From Mycolicibacterium cosmeticum (GTDB lineage: Bacteria > Actinomycetota > Actinomycetes > Mycobacteriales > Mycobacteriaceae), in assembly GCA_016197365.1 (NCBI GenBank), contig JACPVS010000003.1:62001-126000 (forward strand): a stretch of 64,000 bases of DNA, given 5' to 3'. Both the position numbers and the translations under genes were made by a program. Below are positions 1 to 11,083 of this stretch, in pieces (position 1 is the first letter of the stretch; each line of letters opens with the position of its first letter). The notes below the pieces were generated by a model. The model searched no databases, had not been told where the DNA came from, and saw only the letters and a program-made list of their open reading frames with translations.

Positions 1-53
1 CATCGCGTGCCGACACCGGCAGCGACGCAACGCCGGATATTCTCGTTTTCGCC

Positions 54-1481
54 ATGTCACCCACCCCGAAACTCCCGACTCTCACCCAGCAGCTCTACCG
101 CCTCGCCAGCGGAGCCACGACATCGGAAGAACTGGTACGCCAGTCCCTGGATGCGATCGAGGCCAGCCAGCCCACGCTGAACGCGTTCCGGGTGGTGCTG
201 GCCGAGAGCGCGGTCGCCGAGGCCGCCGCCGCCGATCGTAAACGCGCTGCGGGACAGCAACTTCCGCTCCTCGGCGTGCCCATCGCGGTCAAGGACGACG
301 TGGACGTCGCCGGTGTTCCGACCCGGTTCGGCACCCGCGGCGAGGTGCCTGAAGCCAACGCGGACGCCGAGGTCGTGCGCCGGTTGCGGGCGGCGGGTGC
401 GGTGATCGTCGGCAAGACCAACACCTGCGAGCTCGGCCAGTGGCCGTTCACCAGCGGACCCGGTTTCGGGCACACCCGCAATCCGTGGTCCCGCGAGCAC
501 AGCCCCGGCGGTTCCTCCGGCGGCAGCGCGGCCGCCGTGGCCGCGGGGCTGGTGACGGCGGCCATCGGCTCCGACGGCGCGGGCAGCGTCCGCATTCCGG
601 CGGCATGGACGCACCTGGTCGGCATCAAACCGCAGCGCGGCCGCATCTCCACCTGGCCGCTGCCCGAAGCGTTCAACGGCATCACCGTCAACGGCGTGCT
701 GGCCCGCACCGTCACCGACGCGGCCATCGTGCTGGACGCCGCCTCCGGTAACGCCGACGGTGACCTGCACAAACCCGAACCGATCCGGGCGTCGGAGTAC
801 ATCGGTCAAGCCCCGGGCTCGTTGCGCATCGCGCTGTCGACGAAGTTCCCGTTCACCTTCTTCCGCGCCCAGCTGCATCCGGAGATCGACGCCGCCCTGC
901 GCGACGTGGCCGCTCACCTGGAACAGCTCGGGCACACCGTCGACGAGGCCGACCCGAACTATGGGCTGAAGATGTCGTGGAATTTCCTGTCCCGGTCCAC
1001 GTCCGGGCTGCTGGACTGGGGGCACCGCCTCGGACCCGGCATCCGGTGGGACAAGCGCACCGTGAGCAATATGCGCACCGGCCGATTGCTGTCCGAACAT
1101 GTGCTGCGCAAGGCCCGCGCGGCCGAGGTCGAGGCGCAGCGACGGGTGGGCTGGATCTTCAACATCGCCGACGTGGTGCTCGCGCCCACCACCGCGCTTC
1201 CGCCGCCGCGAGTCCACGAGTACGACGAGCGCAGCAGCCTGGCCACCGACCGGGCGATGATTGCGGCCTGCCCGGTGACGTGGCCGTGGAACGTGCTGGG
1301 CTGGCCGTCGATCAACGTGCCGGCGGGGTTCACCTCCGACGGTCTGCCGATCGGGGTGCAGCTGATGGGGCCGGAGGGCAGCGAGCCGCTGCTCATTTCG
1401 CTGGCCGCCGAACTGGAGGCCATCAGTGGCTGGATGACCAAGCAGCCCGAACCGTGGTGGGCGACTCCCGCGCTGCAGTAA
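54..1481 (+). CDS. Amidase signature family protein (AmiA2-like)
   Basis: A 475-residue amidase that hydrolyses carboxylic amides; the natural substrate cannot be read from sequence. The Ser-cisSer-Lys site is visible: Lys80 in PIAVKDD, the cis-serine at about Ser155 in GGSSGGS, and the nucleophile at about Ser178 in GSDGAGSVRIPA. Length and motifs match the family throughout. In M. tuberculosis an amidase (amiA2) sits at the same place, beside and opposite era, so I take this as its orthologue. It is followed after 11 nt by a secreted CAP-domain gene on the same strand. No signal peptide is visible, so it is probably cytoplasmic. Confidence 0.9.
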   Translation: MSPTPKLPTLTQQLYRLASGATTSEELVRQSLDAIEASQPTLNAFRVVLAESAVAEAAAADRKRAAGQQLPLLGVPIAVKDDVDVAGVPTRFGTRGEVPEANADAEVVRRLRAAGAVIVGKTNTCELGQWPFTSGPGFGHTRNPWSREHSPGGSSGGSAAAVAAGLVTAAIGSDGAGSVRIPAAWTHLVGIKPQRGRISTWPLPEAFNGITVNGVLARTVTDAAIVLDAASGNADGDLHKPEPIRASEYIGQAPGSLRIALSTKFPFTFFRAQLHPEIDAALRDVAAHLEQLGHTVDEADPNYGLKMSWNFLSRSTSGLLDWGHRLGPGIRWDKRTVSNMRTGRLLSEHVLRKARAAEVEAQRRVGWIFNIADVVLAPTTALPPPRVHEYDERSSLATDRAMIAACPVTWPWNVLGWPSINVPAGFTSDGLPIGVQLMGPEGSEPLLISLAAELEAISGWMTKQPEPWWATPALQ

Positions 1482-1492
1482 TCTCTGTGTCC

Positions 1493-1975
1493 ATGTTCGC
1501 TAGAGGTGTGCGCGCCCTGCCCGTGCTGGTTGTCGCTGCCGGCTCGGTGCTGACGGCCCCGGCCGCCCACGCCGACAATGTCCGGCTGAACAACAGCGTG
1601 ATCGCCAACGTGTACACCGTCCAGCACCAGGCCGGCTGCACCAACGATGTGCGGAAGAATCCGCAGCTGCAACTGGCCGCCGAATGGCACGCCAATGACG
1701 TGCTCAACAACCGGGCGCTGGACGGCGATCTCGGCTCGGACGGCTCCACCCCGCAGTCGCGCGCCGCCGCCGCCGGCTACAAGGGCACCGTCACGCAGAC
1801 CGTGGCCATCAATCCGGCGCTGGCCATCAACGGCGTCGAGATCATGAACCAGTGGTACTACCGCCCCGACTACATGGCGATCATGAGCAACTGCGCCAAC
1901 AGCCAGATGGGCGTGTGGTCGCTCAACAGCCTGGACCGCAGCGTCGTCGTCGCGGTGTACGGCATACCGGCCTAG
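1493..1975 (+). CDS. Secreted CAP-domain-like protein
   Basis: A 160-residue protein with a clear Sec signal peptide: MFARGVR, a hydrophobic stretch LPVLVVAAGSVLTAP, then AAHA before the likely cleavage site. The mature part (LNNSVIANVYTVQHQAGC, LAAEWHANDVLNN, ending with a strand-like VVVAVYGIPA) resembles the small mycobacterial CAP/SCP-PR1-like secreted proteins. Two cysteines (in HQAGC and SNCANS) could form a disulfide. The ATG at 1493 is chosen because it begins the signal peptide; an in-frame GTG at 1487 is possible. It converges on era with only 3 nt between the stop codons. Function unknown. Confidence 0.75.
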   Translation: MFARGVRALPVLVVAAGSVLTAPAAHADNVRLNNSVIANVYTVQHQAGCTNDVRKNPQLQLAAEWHANDVLNNRALDGDLGSDGSTPQSRAAAAGYKGTVTQTVAINPALAINGVEIMNQWYYRPDYMAIMSNCANSQMGVWSLNSLDRSVVVAVYGIPA

Positions 1976-1978
1976 CCG

Positions 1979-2890
1979 CTAGAAGCCGAGCCGCCCAAGC
2001 TGTTTCGGGTCACGCTGCCAGTTCTTGGCGATCTTGACCCGCAGGTCCAGGTACACCTTGGTGCCGAGCAGCTTCTCGATCTGGATGCGCGAGGTGGTGC
2101 CGACCTCACGCAGGCGGGCGCCGCCCTTACCGATGACGATGCCCTTCTGGCTGTCGCGCTCGACGTACAGGATGGCGCGCACATCGATCAGATCGTCACG
2201 GCCCTCACGCTCTTCGATGTCCTCGATGACGACGGCCAGGGAGTGCGGCAGCTCGTCGCGCACCCCTTCCAGTGCCGCCTCGCGGATCAGCTCGGCCATG
2301 AGAACTTCCTCGGGCTCATCGGTGAGCTCGCCGTCGGGGTAGTAGGCAGGCCCGGGCGGCAGTTGTGCCACAAAGACATTGATCAGCACGTCGAGCTGTT
2401 CGCCGGCGGTGGCCGAGACGGGCACGATGTCGGCATCCGGCCCGACCAGTTCACTGACCGCCAACAACTGCGAGGCGACCCGCTCCTTGGCGACCTTGTC
2501 GATCTTGGTGACGATCGCGACCAGTTTGGTTCTGGGCGCCACCGCCCGGATCTGCTCGTGGATCCACCGGTCACCGGGACCGATGTTCTCGTCGGCGGGG
2601 ATGCATAGGCCGATCACGTCGACTTCGGAGTAGGTGTCCTTGACCAACTCGTTGAGTCGCTGCCCGAGCAGGGTCCGTGGCCGATGCAGCCCGGGGGTGT
2701 CGACCAGGATGATCTGGAAGTTCTCCCGGTGCACGATGCCGCGGATGGTGTGCCGGGTGGTCTGCGGCCGGTTCGAGGTGATGGCCACCTTCTGGCCTAC
2801 CAGCGCATTGGTCAGCGTCGACTTGCCGGTATTGGGGCGGCCGACGAAACAGACGAAGCCGGAACGGAACTCGTCATTCACGGGGTTCAC
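1979..2890 (-). CDS. era: GTPase Era, 16S rRNA-binding ribosome assembly factor
   Basis: A 303-residue Era GTPase that helps 30S subunit maturation by binding the 3' end of 16S rRNA. Visible motifs: P-loop GRPNTGKST at residues 17-25, switch II DTPGLHRP, the TKID base-specificity motif in the G domain, and a C-terminal KH domain with VIGKGGARLREVG. Length is typical. The start is a GTG whose GTGA overlaps the stop of the upstream deaminase-like gene, a translational-coupling junction. It is the last gene of a minus-strand run phoH-ybeY-CBS protein-deaminase-like-era, a set of RNA and ribosome quality factors kept together in mycobacteria. Confidence 0.97.
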   Translation of the reverse strand: MNPVNDEFRSGFVCFVGRPNTGKSTLTNALVGQKVAITSNRPQTTRHTIRGIVHRENFQIILVDTPGLHRPRTLLGQRLNELVKDTYSEVDVIGLCIPADENIGPGDRWIHEQIRAVAPRTKLVAIVTKIDKVAKERVASQLLAVSELVGPDADIVPVSATAGEQLDVLINVFVAQLPPGPAYYPDGELTDEPEEVLMAELIREAALEGVRDELPHSLAVVIEDIEEREGRDDLIDVRAILYVERDSQKGIVIGKGGARLREVGTTSRIQIEKLLGTKVYLDLRVKIAKNWQRDPKQLGRLGF

Positions 2891-3201
2891 ACCGCATTTC
2901 CGGCCCGGTCGGTGACGATGACGGCCGCGTCCGGCGACAGTTCACGCACCGCGGCGACGCCGGTGTCCTCGGCTGAACCACCCAGCAGGACCGCGGCCTC
3001 CAGGCCGGCGGCGCCACTGGACACCGCGGCGGCCACCGCTGCCTGCAGCGCCGTCAGCGTCAGCGCGGTCAGGCCGACCGGGGCGCCGGCGTAGGTACGG
3101 CCGTCCAGGTCGCGGACCGCGGCCCCCTCGGTTGCTTCGGCCCTGCCCATCGCGCCCCGGGCCAGCACCACCAGCTTGTTGTCCTCATCGGTGAGGCTCA
3201 T
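2887..3201 (-). CDS. Small cytidine-deaminase-fold-like protein lacking zinc motifs
   Basis: A 104-residue protein at the position of M. tuberculosis Rv2365c. The arrangement [36 protein letters not shown] followed by EAAVLLGG recalls the core of cytidine deaminases, in which a strand GxxVEN is followed by a helix starting with the zinc ligand motif H/C-A-E. Here the H/C-A-E is absent and there is no PCxxC, so catalysis is unlikely. ATG is fixed by the ATGA overlap with the upstream CBS-protein gene; it ends with GTGA overlapping era. Resemblance to the fold is a judgement by eye. A role with Era or the ribosome is only suggested by its neighbours. Confidence 0.75.
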   Translation of the reverse strand: MSLTDEDNKLVVLARGAMGRAEATEGAAVRDLDGRTYAGAPVGLTALTLTALQAAVAAAVSSGAAGLEAAVLLGGSAEDTGVAAVRELSPDAAVIVTDRAGNAV

Positions 3202-4487
3202 TGAGCTTCCTCTTCCTCTGTGTTCGCCGGGCTGATCAGCACGGTGCCGATCCGCACCCGACCACGGTGGTCCGGCCCGCCCTCGGCCCGCAATCGCAGC
3301 CCGTCCCACGTCACTTCCGCGCCGGGCAGCGGCACGCGGCCCAGTTCGTGGGCCAGCAGCCCGCCGACGGTGTCGACCTCAAGGTCCTCGCCGATCTGCA
3401 GTTCCTCGTAGAGCTCGCCGAGGTCCTCGATGGGCAACCGGGTGGAGACCCGGAACTGCTTGTCGCCCAGATCTTCCCAGGGCGCCACCTCGTCGGCGTC
3501 GTACTCGTCGTTGATCTCGCCGACGATCTCCTCGAGCACGTCCTCGATGGTGACCAGCCCGGCGATCGCACCGTATTCGTCGACCAGCAGCGCCATGTGG
3601 TTGCGGTCGCGCTGCATTTCGCGCAGCAGCATGTCCAACGGTTTGGAATCGGGCACGAACACCGCCGGGCGCATCAGGTCACCCACCCGGGTGTCCAGTT
3701 GGCCGGCCTCCGTATACGAATGCTGCACCAGGTCTTTCAGGTACACCACGCCCAGCACGTCGTCGACGTTCTCGCCGATCACCGGGAGCCGGGAGTGCCC
3801 GCTGCGCACCGCGAGGGAGGTGGCCTGCGTGGTGGTCTTGTCGCCCTCGATCCACACCATCTCGGTGCGGGGCACCATGACCTCACGCGCGGGGGTGTCG
3901 CCCAGTTCGAAGACGGACTGGATCATCCTGCGCTCGTCGTCGGCCACGACGCCGCGCTGCTGCGCCAGGTCGACGACCTCGCGGAGCTCGATCTCCGAGG
4001 CGAACGGACCGTTGCGGAAACCCCGCCCTGGTGTCAGCGCGTTACCGATCAGAACCAGCAGCCGGCTGATCGGGGTGAGCAGCACCGAGATCGCCTGCAG
4101 CGGAACCGCTGCGGCGAGTGCGATGCTGTAGGCGTTCTGCCGCCCGACGGTCCGTGGTCCGACACCGATGACCACGAAGCTGACCACCACCATGACGGCG
4201 GCGGCGGCCACCAGACCCCAGCCGACGCCGAGGTAGCCGTCCAGATAGGACACCAGCAGAACGGTCGCGCTCACCTCGCAGGTGATACGCAGCAGCACCA
4301 CGAGATTGATGAACCGGGGCCGGTCCCCGATGACCTGGGCCAGACGCGTTGCGCCGGGGCGCTCGTCGCGCACCATCTCGTCGACGCGGGCGATGGACAC
4401 CGTGCCGATCGCGGCGTCGACGGCGGCGAACAGTCCACCCAGACCGACCAGGACGATCGCGCCGATCAGCGCTGCCAGGCCCGTCAC
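3198..4487 (-). CDS. CNNM/CorC (HlyC)-type membrane protein with CBS pair
   Basis: A 429-residue protein with four hydrophobic segments in an N-terminal DUF21/CNNM transmembrane domain (about residues 1-170, starting [15 protein letters not shown]), a CBS pair (about 190-320, with [11 protein letters not shown] and [26 protein letters not shown]), and a C-terminal CorC/HlyC domain (about 335-420). The family is linked to divalent cation, mainly magnesium, homeostasis; older annotations call it hemolysin-like. It is a GTG start just inside the first copy of a 17-bp tandem repeat that separates it from ybeY; a GTG one repeat frame-cycle upstream (4538) runs straight into a stop, so 4487 is the usable start. 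Confidence 0.9.
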   Translation of the reverse strand: MTGLAALIGAIVLVGLGGLFAAVDAAIGTVSIARVDEMVRDERPGATRLAQVIGDRPRFINLVVLLRITCEVSATVLLVSYLDGYLGVGWGLVAAAAVMVVVSFVVIGVGPRTVGRQNAYSIALAAAVPLQAISVLLTPISRLLVLIGNALTPGRGFRNGPFASEIELREVVDLAQQRGVVADDERRMIQSVFELGDTPAREVMVPRTEMVWIEGDKTTTQATSLAVRSGHSRLPVIGENVDDVLGVVYLKDLVQHSYTEAGQLDTRVGDLMRPAVFVPDSKPLDMLLREMQRDRNHMALLVDEYGAIAGLVTIEDVLEEIVGEINDEYDADEVAPWEDLGDKQFRVSTRLPIEDLGELYEELQIGEDLEVDTVGGLLAHELGRVPLPGAEVTWDGLRLRAEGGPDHRGRVRIGTVLISPANTEEEEAQ

Positions 4488-4564
4488 GATTGGTCGTCCG
4501 TCACGATTGATCGTCCGTCACGATTGATCGTCCGTCACGATTGATCGTCCGTCACGATTGATCG
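4484..4564. repeat. 17-bp tandem repeat, four full copies plus 13 nt
   Basis: The unit TCACGATTGATCGTCCG occurs at 4484 (one mismatch), 4501, 4518 and 4535, followed by a 13-nt partial copy at 4552. On the minus strand each copy carries GTGA, the stop/start overlap usual in this operon. The first copy encountered holds the ybeY stop and the last holds the start of the CBS-protein gene. The array therefore looks like expansion of an originally overlapping junction, moving two coupled genes 64 nt apart. The unit is not a multiple of three, so copies cycle through frames. Confidence 0.95.
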
Positions 4565-5088
4565 AAGTATCGCGACTTGTCGAGCAGCCGGCGATCCTTC
4601 TCCGTCTGGACATCCTGACGGTAGGTCTGCACCTGATCGGCCACCCACTCTTCGAGCAGGCGCCGCTGCAGGGCGAACATTTCTTTCTCCTCGTCAGGCT
4701 CGGCGTGGTCGTAGCCGAGCAGGTGCAACACGCCGTGCACCGTCAGCAGCGCCAGCTCCTGCCCCAGCGAATGCCCGGCCTGCTCGGCCTGTTTGGCGGC
4801 GAACTCCGGGCACAGCACGATGTCGCCCAGCATGGACGGGCCGGGTTCGGCCGCGTCGGGCCGCCCGCCCGGCTCCAGCTCGTCCATCGGGAAGCTCATC
4901 ACGTCGGTCGGCCCGGGCAGGTCCATCCAGCGCATGTGCAGATCGGCCATGGCCGCGGTGTCGAGCAGGACCATGGACAGTTCGGCGGCCGGGTTCACGT
5001 CCATGTGGCCGATGACGAAGCGGGCGACGCTGATCAGTTCTTCCTCAGAGACGTCGAACCCCGACTCGTTGGAGACCTCGATACTCAT
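4552..5088 (-). CDS. ybeY: Endoribonuclease YbeY (rRNA maturation)
   Basis: A 178-residue YbeY metalloprotein, a single-strand-specific endoribonuclease in 16S rRNA 3' maturation and ribosome quality control. The zinc-binding [11 protein letters not shown] motif lies at about residues 118-128. The conserved [11 protein letters not shown] is upstream of it. The C-terminal tail (about 20 residues after VQTYRQDVQ) ends inside a tandem repeat, so its last residues FDQS are encoded by repeat sequence. Start ATG is fixed by ATGA overlap with the phoH stop. It sits between phoH and the CBS protein, with era two genes further on. Confidence 0.95.
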   Translation of the reverse strand: MSIEVSNESGFDVSEEELISVARFVIGHMDVNPAAELSMVLLDTAAMADLHMRWMDLPGPTDVMSFPMDELEPGGRPDAAEPGPSMLGDIVLCPEFAAKQAEQAGHSLGQELALLTVHGVLHLLGYDHAEPDEEKEMFALQRRLLEEWVADQVQTYRQDVQTEKDRRLLDKSRYFDQS

Positions 5089-6122
5089 CTACGCGACCGC
5101 CCGTTCGACGAGCGGCGTTGGGCGCGGTTGAGCATGCCCGGATCATCATGGCGCGCATAGGCGTCGACGATCTCGGAGACCAGCCGGTGCCGGACGACGT
5201 CGGCGCTGGTGAGCTCGGCGAAGTGGATGTCGTCGATATCGTCGAGGATGGTCATGGCCGCGCGGAGGCCGGAGGCCTGCCCGCCGGCCAGGTCGACCTG
5301 CGTGATGTCGCCGGTGACAACCATTTTCGAGTTGAAGCCGAGCCGGGTGAGGAACATCTTCATCTGCTCGGCCGTGGTGTTCTGCGCTTCGTCGAGGATG
5401 ATGTAGGCGTCGTTCAGGCTGCGGCCGCGCATGAACGCGAGCGGTGCGACCTCGATGACGCCCGACGCCAGCAGGTTGGTGATCACCTCGGGGTCCATCA
5501 TGTCGTGTAGCGCATCGAGCAGCGGCCGCAGATACGGGTCGATCTTCTCGCTGAGCGTGCCGGGCAGGAAGCCAAGGCGCTCACCGGCTTCCACCGCGGG
5601 ACGGGTCAGGATGATCCGGTTGACCTGCTTGGCGTGCAGCGCCGCCACCGCTTTGGCCATCGCCAGGTACGTCTTGCCGGTGCCTGCCGGTCCGATGCCG
5701 AACACGATGGTGTGGTCGTCGATGGCGTCGACGTAATGCTTCTGGTTCAGCGTCTTGGGCCGGATGGTCTTTCCGCGCCGCACCAGGATGTCCAGCGTCA
5801 GCACCTCGGCGGGCGAGGCATCCGATTCGCCGGTCATCATCGAGACGCTGCGCCGAACCGCGTCCGGGTTCAGTGACTGCCCCCCGGCAAGCACGGCCAC
5901 CAGTTCGCCGACGACCCGTTCGGCCAGCGCCACATCGGCGGGTTGTCCGGACAGGGTGACGGCGTTGCCGCGGACATGGATGTCGGCGGTGAGCAGTGTT
6001 TCGAGGGCGCGCAGGTTCTCATCTGCGGAGCCGAGCAGGCCCACGACAGCGTCGGGCGGAACTGTGATGCTGCTGCGCACCTGCGGGGAGGGCGAGTCAG
6101 CGGTCGTCTCGCGGGGCGTCAC
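5085..6122 (-). CDS. phoH: PhoH-family ATPase (PhoH1-like)
   Basis: A 345-residue PhoH-like protein, a P-loop ATPase related to RNA helicase cores. Walker A is [13 protein letters not shown] at about residue 144, Walker [13 protein letters not shown] at about 240, and [11 protein letters not shown] follows as a sensor motif. The N-terminal 100 residues ([20 protein letters not shown]) hold a KH-like segment common in this family. The GTG start lies 82 nt upstream of a strong stem-loop on the genome, so this is probably the first gene of the phoH-ybeY-CBS-deaminase-like-era operon. The role with ybeY in RNA metabolism is inferred from this conserved neighbourhood. Confidence 0.93.
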   Translation of the reverse strand: MTPRETTADSPSPQVRSSITVPPDAVVGLLGSADENLRALETLLTADIHVRGNAVTLSGQPADVALAERVVGELVAVLAGGQSLNPDAVRRSVSMMTGESDASPAEVLTLDILVRRGKTIRPKTLNQKHYVDAIDDHTIVFGIGPAGTGKTYLAMAKAVAALHAKQVNRIILTRPAVEAGERLGFLPGTLSEKIDPYLRPLLDALHDMMDPEVITNLLASGVIEVAPLAFMRGRSLNDAYIILDEAQNTTAEQMKMFLTRLGFNSKMVVTGDITQVDLAGGQASGLRAAMTILDDIDDIHFAELTSADVVRHRLVSEIVDAYARHDDPGMLNRAQRRSSNGRSRR

Positions 6123-6200
6123 GTGGTGTTTCGTGCCTGCTTCCTGTGCTCTGGAGTCGGTGCTGCCAGTTTAGCGCTGGTCACCGACCTGACCCAACGG

Positions 6201-6234
6201 TTGAGGGCCACCCCGATACCGGGATGGCCCTCAA
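6201..6234. terminator. Stem-loop between small secreted gene and phoH
   Basis: TTGAGGGCCA at 6201 pairs perfectly with TGGCCCTCAA at 6225, with further partial C/G pairing towards the loop. It lies 17 nt after the stop of the small secreted gene (transcribed leftwards) and before phoH. There is no long T tract, as is common for mycobacterial terminators. Confidence 0.75.
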
Positions 6235-6250
6235 CGACAGCTGTCTGGTG

Positions 6251-6418
6251 TCAGTGGCTCTGATGCACCGTGGTGTCCACCTGCGGAGCGGTGGCGCTCT
6301 GCCCGTTGGAATGAACCCACTCATTGTGTGCGACATCAGCCTGGGCGGGAGCAGCCAAGCCCATTACGGCGGCGGCCATTCCGGCGGCGATGACACTGGC
6401 GAAACCGAACTTCTTCAT
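6251..6418 (-). CDS. Small secreted protein, 55 residues
   Basis: A short gene on the minus strand with a textbook Sec signal peptide: MKKFGFASVIAAGMAAAVMG then LAAPAQA, cleavage expected before DVAHNEW at about residue 28. The mature peptide is only about 28 residues, hydrophilic, with four histidines and no cysteine (ends TTVHQSH). A purine-rich GAAGAGGAAGAAG lies directly upstream of the ATG as ribosome binding site. A strong stem-loop follows the stop. I do not recognise a family; mycobacteria carry many small secreted proteins of this kind. Confidence 0.75.
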   Translation of the reverse strand: MKKFGFASVIAAGMAAAVMGLAAPAQADVAHNEWVHSNGQSATAPQVDTTVHQSH

Positions 6419-6562
6419 CTTGGTACTTCTTCCTCTTCATTCACCGGCATCCCCGGCCGGTACAAGAGGGAGAACGGGAAAGATGGGATGTTTCATTCCG
6501 GTTAATTCAAAGGATTGACCAAAAGTGACTCGTCTCACGGACCGCACGAACCGGGGTCTGTT

Positions 6563-7945
<1,383 letters not shown>

Positions 7946-8010
7946 CCCGCGACGCTACGAAGGTGACGTCACAGCACCGTGTGTGCAAAGTTTCAGCGAC
8001 GAAACAGACT

Positions 8011-8745
8011 TCAGAGATCCCAGCGCCGCGTCAGCACCCCGATGGCGCCCAGCGCCACCGCGGCCGCGCTCGAGGTGCGCAGCACCGTCGGCCCCAGCCG
8101 GACCGCGACGGCGCCCGCATCGGTCAGGGTGGCGATCTCCTCATCGGTGATGCCGCCTTCTGGGCCGACGACCAGCGTCACCGAGTCAGCTTGGGCCACA
8201 CCCAGATCCGTCAGCGGCACGGTGGCCGACTCGTGCAGAACCAGCGTCAGGCCGCCGACCCGGCCGGCCAGCTGCGCGGTGCTCAGCACGCCGTCCACGG
8301 TCGGGATGTAGGCCCGCCGGGACTGCCGGGCCGCCGAGCGGGCGACGGCGCCCCATCGGCGTAACCCTTTGTCGATCTTGACGGCGCCGTCCCACCGCGC
8401 CACGCACCGCTGGGACTGCCATGCCACGAACGCATCCGCGCCAGCCTCGGTGGCCAGTTCGATCGCCAGCTCGGAGCGCTCCGATTTCGGCAGCGCCTGC
8501 ACGACGGTGACGAGCGGAACCGGCGCAGGCACCTGCGCGACCGCCAGCACCCGAGCCGTCAGCCGGCCCTTGGTGGCCTCCTCGACAACGCAGTGCGCCG
8601 TCGTTCCCGCCCCGTCGCCGAGATCGAGTTCCTCGCCCTCGCGGAAGCGCCGCACGGTAGCGGCGTGAAAGCCTTCGTCCCCGTCGACGACGGCGAGGGC
8701 ACCGGGTTCGGGCAGCGCGTCGACGTAGAAGAGCGCTCTGCTCAT
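8011..8745 (-). CDS. rsmE: 16S rRNA m3U1498 methyltransferase RsmE
   Basis: A 244-residue SPOUT-class methyltransferase that N3-methylates U1498 of 16S rRNA. The knotted SAM-binding region is at the C terminus: [14 protein letters not shown] at about 190-203 and [18 protein letters not shown] at about 215-232, both diagnostic. The N-terminal PUA-like domain contains [19 protein letters not shown]. Its ATG overlaps the dnaJ2 stop by one base (TAATG), so it is cotranslated with dnaJ2. In M. tuberculosis Rv2372c has the same place. Confidence 0.95.
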   Translation of the reverse strand: MSRALFYVDALPEPGALAVVDGDEGFHAATVRRFREGEELDLGDGAGTTAHCVVEEATKGRLTARVLAVAQVPAPVPLVTVVQALPKSERSELAIELATEAGADAFVAWQSQRCVARWDGAVKIDKGLRRWGAVARSAARQSRRAYIPTVDGVLSTAQLAGRVGGLTLVLHESATVPLTDLGVAQADSVTLVVGPEGGITDEEIATLTDAGAVAVRLGPTVLRTSSAAAVALGAIGVLTRRWDL

Positions 8746-9896
8746 TATCGCCCGGAGAACGTGTCCCGCAGCCGGCTGAACAGGCCGCCGTTGGATCCGG
8801 AAGAGCCGTGCGCGGACCGCACCTCGGCGACGTCGCGGACCCGGTGCGACTTGAGCTTGCGCAGCAGATCGGTGTCGGTGCTGTCGAGACGGGTCGGGAT
8901 GAGCACCTCGATGTGAGCGTGCAGGTTGCCCCGCACACCCGAACGCAGGTGCGGCATGCCGTGGCCGCGCAGGGTCGTCACCGCTCCGGGTTGAGTGCCC
9001 GCGGCGATGGTGATCTCGGTGGGTCCGGCCAGGATGTCGTCGACGGAGACGGTGGTGCCCAGGGCGGCGTCGAACATGGGCACCGACACCGTGCAGTGCA
9101 GATCGTCACCGTCGCGCACGAAGATGTCGTGCTGCTGCTCGTGCACCTCGACGTACAGGTCGCCGGCCGGGCCGCCGCCGGGGCCGACCTCACCTTGGGC
9201 GGCCAGCCGCACCCGCATGCCGTCGCCGACACCGGCGGGGATCTTCACGCTGACCTCACGACGGGCCTGGATGCGGCCATCGCCGGCGCAGCGGTGGCAG
9301 GGATCGGGGATGACCTCACCGACGCCGCCACACACCGGGCACGGCCGCGACGTCATCACCTGACCGAGCAGTGAGCGCTGCACCGTCTGCACCTCACCGT
9401 GCCCGTGGCAGGTGTCGCAGGTGACCGGGGTGGACTTGCCATTGGTGCCCTTGCCCTGGCACAGGTCGCACAACACGGCGGTGTCGACGGTGACCTGCTT
9501 GGTCACGCCCGTCGCACATTCGGTGAGGTCCATGCGCATCCGCAGCAGCGAATCCGAACCGGGGCGCACCCGACCGATCGGGCCGCGGGATCCGCCGCCC
9601 CCGCCGAAGAAGGCCTCGAAGACGTCGCCCAGGCCACCGAAGCCCCCGAAGCCGCCGGCTCCGGCACCGGCGGCGCCGTTCTCCATCGGATCGCCACCCA
9701 GGTCGACGATCCGGCGCTTCTCCGGGTCGGACAGCACCTCGTAGGCCACGCTGATCTCTTTGAACCGCGCCTGCGCCGCCTCGTCAGGGTTGACGTCGGG
9801 ATGCAGTTCGCGCGCGAGCTTGCGATAGGCGCGCTTCAGCTCCGAATCGCTGGCGCCCTTGCTCACCCCGAGCAGACCGTAATAATCGCGTGCCAC
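8745..9896 (-). CDS. dnaJ2: Co-chaperone DnaJ2
   Basis: A 383-residue type I Hsp40. Domains in order: J domain with HPD (residues 2-68), Gly/Phe-rich linker, a zinc-finger region with four CxxCxGxG repeats ([32 protein letters not shown], about 135-205), then the substrate-binding barrels. It delivers clients to DnaK and stimulates its ATPase. I choose the GTG at 9896, giving (M)[10 protein letters not shown] as in other mycobacterial DnaJ2, with AGAGG 7 nt upstream; a TTG two codons earlier is less likely. It lies 37 nt after hrcA, the heat-shock repressor gene. Confidence 0.95.
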   Translation of the reverse strand: MARDYYGLLGVSKGASDSELKRAYRKLARELHPDVNPDEAAQARFKEISVAYEVLSDPEKRRIVDLGGDPMENGAAGAGAGGFGGFGGLGDVFEAFFGGGGGSRGPIGRVRPGSDSLLRMRMDLTECATGVTKQVTVDTAVLCDLCQGKGTNGKSTPVTCDTCHGHGEVQTVQRSLLGQVMTSRPCPVCGGVGEVIPDPCHRCAGDGRIQARREVSVKIPAGVGDGMRVRLAAQGEVGPGGGPAGDLYVEVHEQQHDIFVRDGDDLHCTVSVPMFDAALGTTVSVDDILAGPTEITIAAGTQPGAVTTLRGHGMPHLRSGVRGNLHAHIEVLIPTRLDSTDTDLLRKLKSHRVRDVAEVRSAHGSSGSNGGLFSRLRDTFSGR

Positions 9897-9933
9897 GTAC
9901 AACCTCTTTCATGCCGCCTGTTGCGGCCGTCCC

Positions 9934-10965
9934 CTAGCGGGTGCCCAGAACCTCGCCGATGTACAGAGCAACTGCGGCGACATTCGCGATGGTTCCCGGA
10001 TAGTCCATCCGGGTGGGACCGACCACACCCATGCCGCCGAACACCTTGCCCGAACTGCCATACGCCGTGCTCACCACCGAAGTCCCGAGCATCTGCTCGG
10101 CCTCGGTTTCGTGCCCGATACGCACCGTGACCTTACCGGCTTCCTGTTGGGCGGCCAGCAGCCGCAGCACCACCACCTGCTCCTCGAGTGCCTCCAGCAC
10201 CGAGCGCAATGATCCGCCGAAGTCCGCGGTGTTGCGCGTCAGGTTGGCGGTACCGCCGAGCACCAGGCGTTCCTCGGTGTGCTCGACCAGCGTCTCGACC
10301 AGGACCGTGGCGGCCCGGCCGATCGCGTCGCCCAGGCCGCCGCGACCGTCGAAGTCACCCGCCAGGTCGGCGACGGCGATCGAGGCGGCGACCAGCGGTT
10401 TACCCTCCAGGGCGCTGCCGAGCCGCTCCCGGAGCTGCGACAGTTCGTGGTCGCCGATCGCGTCGCCGAGCTCAACGACCCGCTGGTCGACGCGGCCACT
10501 GTCGGTGATCACCACCAGCAGCAGCTTGGCGGGGGTCAGTGCCACGACCTCCAGATGGCGCACCGTCGACGCCGACAGCATCGGGTACTGCACGATGGCG
10601 ACCTGCCGGGTCAGCTGCGCCAGCAGCCGCACCGCGCGGCGCAGCACGTCATCGAGGTCGACGCCGGATTCCAGGAACTGCAGGATGGCGCGCCGCTCGC
10701 TGCTCGACAGTGGCTTGACGTCGTCGAGCCGGTCCACGAATTCGCGGTACCCCTTTTCAGTCGGGATGCGACCCGAACTGGTGTGGGGTTGGGCGATGTA
10801 ACCCTCGGCCTCCAGCACCGCCATGTCGTTGCGGACGGTGGCGCTGGAAACCCCGAGGTTGTGACGTTCGACCAGCGACTTTGAGCCGATGGGTTCCTTG
10901 GTGGTCACGAAGTCGGCGACGATGGCACGCAACACCTCGAAGCGGCGATCGTCGGCGCTACTCAC
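9934..10965 (-). CDS. hrcA: Heat-inducible transcription repressor HrcA
   Basis: A 343-residue HrcA repressor that binds CIRCE operators upstream of groEL-type operons. The N-terminal winged helix-turn-helix is at residues 5-85 ([56 protein letters not shown]), followed by the GAF-like domain. Length is normal. The GTG start is followed by SSADDRR. No complete CIRCE element (TTAGCACTC, 9 nt, GAGTGCTAA) is visible in the 120 nt upstream, only a GAGTGC half-site at about 11012, so autoregulation at this promoter is not supported. Confidence 0.95.
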   Translation of the reverse strand: MSSADDRRFEVLRAIVADFVTTKEPIGSKSLVERHNLGVSSATVRNDMAVLEAEGYIAQPHTSSGRIPTEKGYREFVDRLDDVKPLSSSERRAILQFLESGVDLDDVLRRAVRLLAQLTRQVAIVQYPMLSASTVRHLEVVALTPAKLLLVVITDSGRVDQRVVELGDAIGDHELSQLRERLGSALEGKPLVAASIAVADLAGDFDGRGGLGDAIGRAATVLVETLVEHTEERLVLGGTANLTRNTADFGGSLRSVLEALEEQVVVLRLLAAQQEAGKVTVRIGHETEAEQMLGTSVVSTAYGSSGKVFGGMGVVGPTRMDYPGTIANVAAVALYIGEVLGTR

Positions 10966-11083
10966 TCTTCACCTGGCGTTGGCTCATGATCTGCCCATTT
11001 TACGGCGATCGAGTGCAGGTATTCACGTTGGCAAGGACACCGTGCGCCGCGTGGCATTAATCTCGTCGCATGGGAACGCGCCG

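Noticed and set aside
4484..4564. CRISPR-like array
   Set aside because: Units are directly adjacent without spacers and only 17 bp long, so this is a simple tandem repeat.
10966..11083. CIRCE operator upstream of hrcA
   Set aside because: Only one GAGTGC half is present (about 11012); the partner half TTAGCACTC is missing at the right distance.
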